Shown: piece by piece, positions 1 to 5,345 of the stretch
Layout of the letters: each line of letters opens with the position of its first letter
Position numbering within the stretch: position 1 is the stretch's first letter
Source: JAXDBV01 sp034678415
Lineage (GTDB): Bacteria > Bacteroidota > Bacteroidia > Bacteroidales > VadinHA17
DNA length: 5,345 bases
Assembly: GCA_034678415.1 (NCBI GenBank)
Contig: JAXDBV010000316.1
Coordinates: forward strand, 1-5,345
Direction: 5' to 3'
The notes under the pieces: generated by a model
What the model was told of the DNA's origin: nothing
The model's input: only the letters and a program-made list of their open reading frames with translations
Databases searched by the model: none
Translations under genes and position numbers: made by a program

Positions 1-190
1 AGGTGGTCTTTTTCGACGGTAAAAAAGTGGTATTCCTGGACGGACGACAGACTGAATTTTATGTTGTCAGATAATCCGGATATCAGGAACCACAGATACA
101 ATGAATTGTTCAAAGAACATAAAGATAGGAGTTGTGCGGAAAGGGTTTTAGGTTAATAATAGGGTGTTTAGGTTACATTGCCTGTGGTAA
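1..190 (+). pseudogene. C-terminal remnant of a DDE transposase (frameshifted, 5' end outside window)
   Basis: Frame 1 is open from the left edge to a TAA at 154-156 and encodes 51 residues. The stretch DNPDIRNHRYNELFKEHKDR followed by S-C-A-E-R-V resembles the end of the catalytic domain in DDE transposases, where a Tyr...Arg-[ST]-x-x-Glu-Arg-Val segment carries the third acidic residue (here E47, codon 139-141) and is normally followed by Asn-Asn-Arg. In frame 1 it reads L-G-stop instead, with further stops at 157-162 and 169-171. If the 7 nt at 148-154 are skipped, the reading continues N-N-R-V-F-R-L-H-C-L-W and stops at 188-190. This fits a small insertion or frameshift followed by loss of the rest of the C-terminus. 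The family call is from remembered motif shape only; the exact IS family is not determined. No terminal inverted repeat was identified. Confidence 0.45.
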
Positions 191-208
191 GTTTATCACA
201 GGCAATGT
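175..208 (+). terminator. Strong hairpin, probable intrinsic terminator
   Basis: A perfect 12-bp inverted repeat pairs 175-186 (ACATTGCCTGTG) with 197-208 (CACAGGCAATGT). The 10-nt centre can pair a further three bases (one G-U), leaving a short loop. The right arm runs into TTTTAT (208-212), a short U-rich tail typical of rho-independent termination on the plus strand. It lies directly after the transposase remnant and would insulate the downstream genes from read-through. It could also be a palindrome left from the mobile element's end. Confidence 0.65.
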
Positions 209-489
209 TTTATCAATCCTGTCCCTAATAAAATGAAGAGCGAACAACTGTCTTTTCGTATGTCCGGACACTGTATCGAAATCATACCTCCGGGCACTTT
301 GAAAGGAAACCTGCATCATCCCGGAATGATAGCAAGTTTCTTACTATTACGGGCTGAATGTATCGATTCATCAAATGACAGTGAAACGAATTTTTTACAT
401 GGAATGAGCCATTACGTGAGGATTTAACACCTTACCGGTTCTTATCATTCTTTGCCTGCGATACGGCTATTATATTAAGGTTGATTGTT
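209..489. other. Non-coding or fully decayed stretch
   Basis: I see no supportable gene here on either strand. A 64-codon open frame at 233-427 has no recognisable family, no ribosome binding site and no export signal, and the other frames have repeated stops. No clear Bacteroidota promoter (TTG about 20 nt before TAnnTTTG) could be picked out. The stretch presumably holds the leader of the truncated GH172 gene that follows, since an AAGG sits just before that gene's ATG. Confidence 0.5.
477..480 (+). promoter_or_regulatory. Possible ribosome binding site of the GH172 remnant
   Basis: AAGG ends 9 nt before the ATG at 490. This favours ATG 490 over the in-frame TTG at 481, which directly abuts the AAGG and would leave no spacing. 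It is the only Shine-Dalgarno-like match seen before a start in this window. Confidence 0.35.
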
Positions 490-786
490 ATGCTAAAGTC
501 AATTTATTCCTGTAATTTCATATTTTTTGGAATAAACGTCGCGGCTCAGGGGCTATTATCTGAACTCCAACGGCATTATCAGTTTAACCGGTTGGCTGAA
601 TACAGGGAAGGGGTGGTAAGGCAGTATTCCGGTTATGACCTGACCGGAGGAAATGATGATGGTTTTAGCGGTAAATATTCATTTATCCGGCTGGAGGGAG
701 CTAAGCAGGTGATCGCGGAGATGAAATGCCCGGGTGTGATCAATCGTATCTGGACTCCTACGCCCTCAAACGATACCATATCATGA
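490..786 (+). pseudogene. Truncated GH172 (DUF2961) glycoside hydrolase, N-terminal fragment only
   Basis: The 98-residue frame begins with a short Sec-type signal (hydrophobic NFIFFGINVAAQ, probable cleavage near AAQ-G). It continues with features of the DUF2961/GH172 N-terminus: a LLSELQ...FNRLAEYREG segment, then YDLTGGNDDGFSGKYSFIR, then PGVINRIWTPTP. Family members are several hundred residues long and include difructose-anhydride enzymes and arabinofuranosidases. Here similarity runs to N-D-T-I at 769-780 and ends at once in Ser-stop (TGA 784-786), so most of the catalytic domain is missing and no continuation was found in the other frames. The stop overlaps the ATG of the next gene (ATGA at 783-786). 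I infer a deletion joining this gene's 5' part to the serine hydrolase. The fragment is almost certainly not an active enzyme, though its translation may deliver ribosomes to the next gene. Confidence 0.75.
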
Positions 787-1838
787 GAAGAATGATAATC
801 TTTAAAAGTGCCTTGTTGGGTTTATTTTACCTGTTGATTTCTTTTGGAACAGGACTCTCTGTTTTTGGCCAGATACATTCCCTGGAAGGTAAGGAAATTA
901 CGATTACCGAACTAGATGATTTTATCAGGCGCCAATCCGATTCCCTTCAGATAGTAGGGTTATCCCTTGCCTTCATAGAGAATGGCAAAATAGCTTACTA
1001 TAAAGTGTCAGGGGAAAAGGATAACAACACCCGCGAAAAGGTGAACCGCAAAACCCTGTTCGAGGCAGCCTCAATGACGAAGCCCGTATTTGCTTACGCC
1101 GTACATAAACTGGTTGAGAAAGGACTGTTCAGTATTGATACTCCATTATATAAGTATTTCTCCTACGAGGATATTGCATATGATGACCGTTACAAGCGGA
1201 TCACCGGCAGAATGGCGCTGGCACATACCACGGGTATGCCCAACTGGAGACCTAAAGGCGGAAAGCTTACGATCGACGCCGATCCGGGGAGCAAGTATAT
1301 TTACTCGGGAGAAGCTTTTGAATTCCTCGGGTACGCGGTACAACAGAAAACGGGGAAAAAACTGCAGGATATTATCCGGGAAGAGGTGTTTAAACCGCTT
1401 AAAATGAACCATTCCTTTCTCGTGGAAAACAACTATGTCGAAAGGCATATGTCCACCGGGCATAAGGATAACCAGGTCTCCGGACGAATGATCCTTCCCC
1501 GTGCCCAGGTGGCATACGGACTGCGTACTGAAGCCACCGACTATGCCAGGTTTGTGATGCACCTTATGAAGGAAAGCCAATGGCCTAACAGCACTTTCAA
1601 TGTTATGGCTGTGCCTCAGGTCAATATTGATGAAAAGGTATCCTCCTGCCTGGGAATACGTTCTGAGATGACTCCCTACGGAATGAAATACTTCCACGGG
1701 GGTAATAACGGAAACAGGTTTCAGTCTCATTTCGCATTCTTTAAAGAAAAAAATATTGGTTTTGTTTTTTTTATGAACTGTAACAAAGGTGTAGAGCTGA
1801 CCGAGAGGATATATAAGTTTTTAGAAAACGGAAAATAA
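783..1838 (+). CDS. Exported serine hydrolase, beta-lactamase/D-aminopeptidase superfamily (PF00144)
   Basis: This is a complete 351-residue protein. Residues 1 to about 30 form a Sec signal peptide: Arg-Arg, a hydrophobic core LLGLFYLLISF, and probable cleavage near VFG-Q, so it acts in the periplasm. Catalytic motifs are in family order: S97-M-T-K100 (nucleophile and general base, in FEAASMTKP), Y174-S-G176 in the Y-x-N position (the YSG form is common in this branch), and H305-G-G in FHGGNNGNRF, replacing the K-T-G motif of true beta-lactamases. The superfamily includes D-aminopeptidases, D-Ala-D-Ala carboxypeptidases, endopeptidases and esterases, so the substrate is not fixed. ATG 783 gives a good signal peptide; ATG 792 is an alternative. 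The in-frame ATG at 726 lies inside the GH172 frame and would bury the signal. The epimerase gene follows after 11 nt, suggesting an operon and a peptide substrate. Its own promoter seems lost, because its start abuts the truncated GH172 frame. Confidence 0.9.
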   Translation: MRRMIIFKSALLGLFYLLISFGTGLSVFGQIHSLEGKEITITELDDFIRRQSDSLQIVGLSLAFIENGKIAYYKVSGEKDNNTREKVNRKTLFEAASMTKPVFAYAVHKLVEKGLFSIDTPLYKYFSYEDIAYDDRYKRITGRMALAHTTGMPNWRPKGGKLTIDADPGSKYIYSGEAFEFLGYAVQQKTGKKLQDIIREEVFKPLKMNHSFLVENNYVERHMSTGHKDNQVSGRMILPRAQVAYGLRTEATDYARFVMHLMKESQWPNSTFNVMAVPQVNIDEKVSSCLGIRSEMTPYGMKYFHGGNNGNRFQSHFAFFKEKNIGFVFFMNCNKGVELTERIYKFLENGK

Positions 1839-1849
1839 ATCCTTCAACC

Positions 1850-2998
1850 ATGAAACATACGCGCAGGAATTTTATCAAGACTTCGGCTGTTCTGGCCGCA
1901 ACGGGGGCACTGGGAAATACCCTGGTGGCCTGTACCCCCAATATCAATACCAAAACCGGCGGCAGTAAACGAATGAAACTGACCTTTTTCCCCTATGAAC
2001 TGAAAACGAAGCATGTTTTTAATATCTCAGGATATACCCGTACAGCCCAGATATCCGTCCTTACGGAAATAACCTACGATGGTGTGACAGGGTATGGAGA
2101 AGCGCCGGTTCCCCCCTATATGGAGGGTCAGTCGGTCGATACCGTTATGGCATTTTTAAGCAAGGTGAATCTCGAACAGTTCGCCAGTCCCCTCGAAACG
2201 GATGATATTTTAACGTATGTGGAAAATATCGACAGCAATAATTCCTGCGCAAAAGCAGGTGTCGATATTGCCCTCCACGACCTGTTCGGTAAACTTATTG
2301 GCAAACCTGTCTATCAGATCTGGGGCTATTCCCGGTCAAAAACACCCGTTACGAGCCTGACGGTTGGCATTGACACAGAGGAGGTGATGCGTGAAAAAAC
2401 AAGGGAGGCTGCTCCGTTCAAAATAATAAAGGTTAAGCTGGGCGCTGATGAGGCAACCGATAAGATGATCATCAACGCGGTACGATCAGTGACCGATAAA
2501 CCGATAACGGTGGATGCGAACCAGGGCTGGAAAGATAAACAACATGCCCTCGAAATGATCCATTGGCTCAGCGAGCGCAATGTGCTGTTCATTGAACAAC
2601 CCCTGCCAAAACACAATCTTGACGATATGGCATGGGTTACAGAGAATAGTCCGCTTCCCACCATCGCCGATGAATCATGCCAGCGCTTAACAGATATTCC
2701 GGCATTGAAAGGTGTTTTTTCTGGTATAAATATAAAGCTTCTGAAATGCACCGGCCTGCGGGAAGCAAACAGGATGATCTCCATGGCCGAAGCATTTAAC
2801 ATGATCCTGATGACGGGCAGCACGCTCGAAACCTCATGCGGTATCTCTGCTGCGGCTCAACTAACACCGAAGATGAATTACGCTGACCTTGATGGAAATC
2901 AATTAATCAGTAATGATTGTTTCAAAGGGATGCAGATTATTGACGGGAAAATCACCCTGAATGATGAACCGGGAATTGGCGTTACAAAAATTGTTTAA
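1850..2998 (+). CDS. Tat-exported lipoprotein dipeptide epimerase (L-Ala-D/L-Glu epimerase type, enolase superfamily)
   Basis: The 382-residue protein opens with a textbook twin-arginine signal, T4-R-R-N-F-I-K10, then a hydrophobic stretch and a lipobox L25-V-A-C28. It is predicted to be folded in the cytoplasm, exported by Tat and lipid-anchored. The enolase-superfamily barrel follows with the acid/base and metal residues of dipeptide epimerases: K194-V-K196, D222 (VDANQGW), E249 (FIEQPLP), D274-E275 (IADES) and K296 on the opposite face (NIKLLK). D346-L-D348-G near the C-terminus matches the D-x-D that binds the dipeptide's alpha-ammonium group in this family. The reaction is epimerisation at the C-terminal residue of a dipeptide, classically L-Ala-D-Glu from peptidoglycan. 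Members vary in substrate, so the exact dipeptide is not assigned. Best-known relatives are cytoplasmic, so export means an extracytoplasmic substrate pool. It lies 11 nt after one exported serine hydrolase and 19 nt before another. Confidence 0.9.
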   Translation: MKHTRRNFIKTSAVLAATGALGNTLVACTPNINTKTGGSKRMKLTFFPYELKTKHVFNISGYTRTAQISVLTEITYDGVTGYGEAPVPPYMEGQSVDTVMAFLSKVNLEQFASPLETDDILTYVENIDSNNSCAKAGVDIALHDLFGKLIGKPVYQIWGYSRSKTPVTSLTVGIDTEEVMREKTREAAPFKIIKVKLGADEATDKMIINAVRSVTDKPITVDANQGWKDKQHALEMIHWLSERNVLFIEQPLPKHNLDDMAWVTENSPLPTIADESCQRLTDIPALKGVFSGINIKLLKCTGLREANRMISMAEAFNMILMTGSTLETSCGISAAAQLTPKMNYADLDGNQLISNDCFKGMQIIDGKITLNDEPGIGVTKIV

Positions 2999-3017
2999 CT
3001 AATCATATATCGGCATT

Positions 3018-4085
3018 ATGAACAAATCACTTGTTTATCGGTCGGGTATTTTTCTATTGTGTCTCATCCTGGCATGTCCGGTACAGGCGCAGGAAAAATA
3101 TCCTGTTAAAGGATGGGAATTTAGCAACCCTGCTAAACACGGGTACGACTCCGCCAAACTTGAAGAAGCCCATAAGTATATTGTTGACAGTATGAATACT
3201 ACCGGGCTGGTGGTTGTTGTCGGAGGTGAGATCATATTCAGGTACGGCAATATTGAACAGGTAAGCTACCTTGCTTCATGCAGGAAAAGCCTCCTGGCCA
3301 TGTTGTACGGCAAATATGTGGAAAACGGCACCATTGACCTGAATAAGACCATTGCTGACCTGGGCTTCGACGATGTCGGCGGCTTATTACCCGTAGAAAA
3401 AACCGCAAAGGTTCAGCATCTGATCACCGCCCGCTCGGGGGTGTATCATATCGCTTCAAACCTGGGTGATGACAGGAAAAATGCCCCTCCGCGAGGCAGC
3501 AAAAAGCCCGGGGAATATTATCTCTATAATAACTGGGACTTTAACGTGGCAGGCGCTGCTTTTGAAAAGATGACCGGACGGAACATCTTTAACGCCTTCC
3601 AGACCGATATCGCCGAGCCTATCGGTATGGAAGACTTTGACCGGTCGCTCCATGTTAAAGGCGGCGATCTTAGTATTTCTAAATATCCATCCTATCATTT
3701 TCACCTGTCAACCAGGGATATGGCAAGGGTTGGATACCTCATGCTGAGAAACGGAACTTGGAACGGCGAACAGGTTGTCTCTCCTGAATGGGTAAAAAGA
3801 ATTACCAGCGTGGTTACTCCTTTGGAAGAAATGCACCCGGTAACCAGGAAAACAGGGGAGTTTGGCTATGGTTATATGTGGTGGATCTTCCAGGGAGAGG
3901 CCAACACAGGAGCGTTTGCGGGAGGATATACGGCACGCGGGGCTGTGGGTCAGTTCATCACCGTTTTACCTGCCGCAGATATGGTTGTGGCACATAAAAC
4001 CGACGCCGTGTATGAAAGAAGTACCATCTGGCGAACCTATTACAAGCTGCTGCATCTGATCACCGGTGCCAGGATCAGCAAGTGA
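3018..4085 (+). CDS. Exported serine hydrolase, beta-lactamase-related (PF00144/COG1680, NylB-like branch)
   Basis: This is a 355-residue protein. A signal peptide covers about residues 1-24 (core IFLLCLILAC, likely cleavage at VQA-Q). C20 could alternatively act as a weak lipobox cysteine (ILAC). Catalytic motifs are S87-C-R-K90 (in YLASCRKSLL) and Y170-N-N172 (in YLYNNWDFN). The third-motif region reads ARGAVGQFITVLP (306-318), the G-x-x-G-Q form of the branch that includes 6-aminohexanoate-dimer hydrolase and EstB-like enzymes, rather than K-T-G. The GYGYMWW segment (283-289) is also typical of that branch. Known members hydrolyse amides, D-peptides or esters, so the substrate is undefined. 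It differs clearly from the hydrolase at 783-1838 in all motifs, so the two are not a recent duplication. It is last in the three-gene unit, 19 nt after the epimerase, and is followed by a 127-nt gap. Confidence 0.88.
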   Translation: MNKSLVYRSGIFLLCLILACPVQAQEKYPVKGWEFSNPAKHGYDSAKLEEAHKYIVDSMNTTGLVVVVGGEIIFRYGNIEQVSYLASCRKSLLAMLYGKYVENGTIDLNKTIADLGFDDVGGLLPVEKTAKVQHLITARSGVYHIASNLGDDRKNAPPRGSKKPGEYYLYNNWDFNVAGAAFEKMTGRNIFNAFQTDIAEPIGMEDFDRSLHVKGGDLSISKYPSYHFHLSTRDMARVGYLMLRNGTWNGEQVVSPEWVKRITSVVTPLEEMHPVTRKTGEFGYGYMWWIFQGEANTGAFAGGYTARGAVGQFITVLPAADMVVAHKTDAVYERSTIWRTYYKLLHLITGARISK

Positions 4086-4102
4086 AAATGATCCTGACAT
4101 TT

Positions 4103-4144
4103 ACAGCGAAATGGGTATATATTATTATACGGATTTTTCGCTGT
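4103..4144 (+). terminator. Imperfect hairpin between hydrolase and oxoamine synthase genes
   Basis: A 9-bp perfect outer stem pairs 4103-4111 (ACAGCGAAA) with 4136-4144 (TTTCGCTGT). Inside it, an inner 5-bp stem pairs GTATA (4115-4119) with TATAC (4126-4130). It begins 18 nt after the hydrolase stop codon, a typical place for a terminator. No U-run follows the stem, however: the T5 run at 4134-4138 lies in and beside the right arm. It may be a weak or rho-assisted terminator, an mRNA 3'-end stabiliser, or a leader structure of the next gene. Confidence 0.3.
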
Positions 4145-4212
4145 TCAGGTTACGATCCCGGAAGCCCGGTATAAACCGCATATTGACAGTCAACCAATAA
4201 CAATTCACGGCA

Positions 4213-5345
4213 ATGGCGTACGATCCGAACAAAATCATGCAAAGTGCGCCGGGCACCTACACCACCATTGGTGGCCGGAAGTATTTATACTTCATGGGTA
4301 CCGGTTACCTGGGGCTTCATGGTCATCCCGAGATCCTGAGAGCCACCTGCAGGGCGATTAAAAAGTACGGGATGGGCAGCGCCACTTCGCGGCGCGCCTT
4401 TGGCAACAGCCCTCCCATCGTCGATGTGGAGAACCGTGCCGCAAGGTTCTTCGGTATGCAGGATGCATTCTATTTCATGACCGGTTATCTGAGCAACAGC
4501 GTGATCGTCCAGGCAATACTGGGCACCTTCGATGCGGTATTCATTGATGAGTCGTCTCATTACAGTGTGCGTGACGCCGCCAGGTTGTCTGAGAAGCCTG
4601 TTTTCACCTTCGCACACCGTAACCCCGAAGACCTGCGTAGGGTGATGGAGGAACGGTGCAGCGGCGGATTACGTCCTCTGGTGATCACCGACGGTCTGTT
4701 CCCCGTCAGGGGTGTGCTGGCACCGTTACGGGAGTACTACGAGACCCTCCGCGCATTTCCCGCTTCAGCCCTCCTCGTCGATGATGCCCATGCCCTGGGA
4801 GCCGTGGGCCCCACAGGAAGGGGTAGCATTGAACAGACCGGCCTGCCGTGGGAAACGGTGAACACCAACGTGCAGCCTGAAAATGCACCCCGCCTGTTTG
4901 TGGCAGGCACCCTCAGCAAAGCATTCGGCGGATTCGGAGGCATCGTACCGGGCTCCGCCGCTTTTATCGAACACATCCATGAAAACTCCCCGTACTTTCG
5001 TGCGGCAAACCCGGTGCCGGCTGGGATCGCTGCCGGCTCAGCAAAAGCCCTCGAACTGGTGATGGATAATCCCGGAATGATATCACAACTGCACAGGAAT
5101 GTTAAAATTGTAAGGGATGGTCTTCGATCAATGGGAATCGATGTGGAAGATACCGCTATACCCATCATCTGCCTGGTGCTCGACACCGCCGAACAAATGA
5201 AGCAGGTACAGTCCCGGTTAATGGAACAGGGAATACTTATTGCCTACAACCCCAAGTATTCCGACCTGGGACCAAAAGGAGGCATACGTATCGCCGTGTT
5301 TGCCACCCATACGGAAAAAATGATTGAAAAAATGCTCCAGGGATT
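4213..5345 (+). CDS. PLP-dependent alpha-oxoamine synthase-like enzyme (BioF/KBL/SPT family), 3' end outside window
   Basis: The frame is open from ATG 4213 to the right edge (377 complete codons, no stop). An in-frame TAA at 4198-4200 makes 4213 the first usable ATG. Fold-type I aminotransferase features are in order: YLGLHGHPEI (32-41); YGMGSATSR (52-60); FMTGYLSNS (88-96); D112-E-S-S-H116, whose His matches the one stacking on PLP; V189-D-D-A-H193-A-L-G, with Asp for the PLP ring nitrogen; AGTLSK with Schiff-base K236 followed by AFGGFGG; and GIRIAVFATHT (357-367) with the carboxylate-binding Arg. The family condenses an amino acid with an acyl-CoA, with decarboxylation, in the cytoplasm; members make 8-amino-7-oxononanoate, 2-amino-3-ketobutyrate or 3-ketosphinganine. 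The substrate cannot be chosen from these motifs. Perhaps 10-25 residues are missing. Codon use is more GC-rich than in the preceding genes (15 of 20 third positions G/C at 4381-4440, against 10 of 20 at 2402-2461), hinting at a different history or expression level. Confidence 0.88.
   Translation, partial: MAYDPNKIMQSAPGTYTTIGGRKYLYFMGTGYLGLHGHPEILRATCRAIKKYGMGSATSRRAFGNSPPIVDVENRAARFFGMQDAFYFMTGYLSNSVIVQAILGTFDAVFIDESSHYSVRDAARLSEKPVFTFAHRNPEDLRRVMEERCSGGLRPLVITDGLFPVRGVLAPLREYYETLRAFPASALLVDDAHALGAVGPTGRGSIEQTGLPWETVNTNVQPENAPRLFVAGTLSKAFGGFGGIVPGSAAFIEHIHENSPYFRAANPVPAGIAAGSAKALELVMDNPGMISQLHRNVKIVRDGLRSMGIDVEDTAIPIICLVLDTAEQMKQVQSRLMEQGILIAYNPKYSDLGPKGGIRIAVFATHTEKMIEKMLQG

Noticed and set aside
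233..427. 64-codon open frame that might be a small gene
   Set aside because: No family resemblance, no ribosome binding site, no signal or motif; it lies in a decayed region and ends without any supporting context.
726..782. ATG 726 as start of the first serine hydrolase
   Set aside because: These codons are the GH172 fragment read in another frame; starting there would place 19 extra polar residues before an obvious signal peptide that begins at 783.
1146..1730. 194-codon antisense open frame, and similar antisense frames at 2326-2823, 3456-3704, 4285-4617 and 4737-5186
   Set aside because: Each lies wholly opposite a well-supported gene, and their translations look like low-complexity shadows without domains.
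1747..1772. A7 and T8 homopolymer runs in the first hydrolase as a phase-variable switch
   Set aside because: The frame is intact through both runs, they are short for slippage control, and the encoded residues (FKEKNIGFVFFMN) fit the family.
4111..4176. Short 21-codon reading frame in the intergenic gap
   Set aside because: It lies within the hairpin, has no ribosome binding site and has an unremarkable sequence.
4183..4188. TTGACA resembling a -35 box before the oxoamine synthase
   Set aside because: No -10 partner at suitable spacing, and Bacteroidota housekeeping promoters use a different consensus.
1..5345. CRISPR array, tRNA or rRNA genes
   Set aside because: No regularly spaced repeats, no cloverleaf-like segments and no conserved rRNA stretches were seen.

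Overview
The window looks like Bacteroidota DNA, probably Bacteroidales. The evidence is the gene types (a GH172/DUF2961 fragment, a Tat-exported dipeptide epimerase, several exported serine hydrolases), the moderate GC content, and the near absence of Shine-Dalgarno sequences before most genes. The genus cannot be fixed from this sequence.

Left part (1-786) is decayed. Positions 1 to about 190 hold the C-terminal scrap of a DDE transposase. Its frame breaks just after the expected catalytic Glu-Arg-Val, and the usual Asn-Asn-Arg continuation is found in another frame. A strong hairpin at 175-208 follows, then about 280 nt with no supportable gene. Positions 490-786 encode only the signal peptide and first part of a GH172 (DUF2961) protein. 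Its homology stops abruptly at about 780, where the next gene begins with an ATGA stop/start overlap.

Middle part (783-4085) is a tight, same-strand three-gene unit with gaps of 11 and 19 nt: a Sec-exported serine hydrolase of the beta-lactamase/D-peptidase superfamily, a Tat-exported lipoprotein dipeptide epimerase of the enolase superfamily, and a second, quite different, exported serine hydrolase. All three carry export signals, so the likely job is extracytoplasmic handling of peptides containing D-amino acids, for example muropeptide fragments. The epimerase would change the stereochemistry of the second residue of a dipeptide, and the hydrolases would cleave D-residue or amide bonds before or after it. 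The export signals and catalytic motifs are seen directly; the joint pathway is inference.

Right part (4086-5345): after a 127-nt gap with an imperfect hairpin comes a distinctly more GC-rich gene for a cytoplasmic PLP-dependent alpha-oxoamine synthase-like enzyme (BioF/KBL/SPT family). It runs off the right edge with only its last residues missing. Whether it belongs functionally to the peptide module is open.
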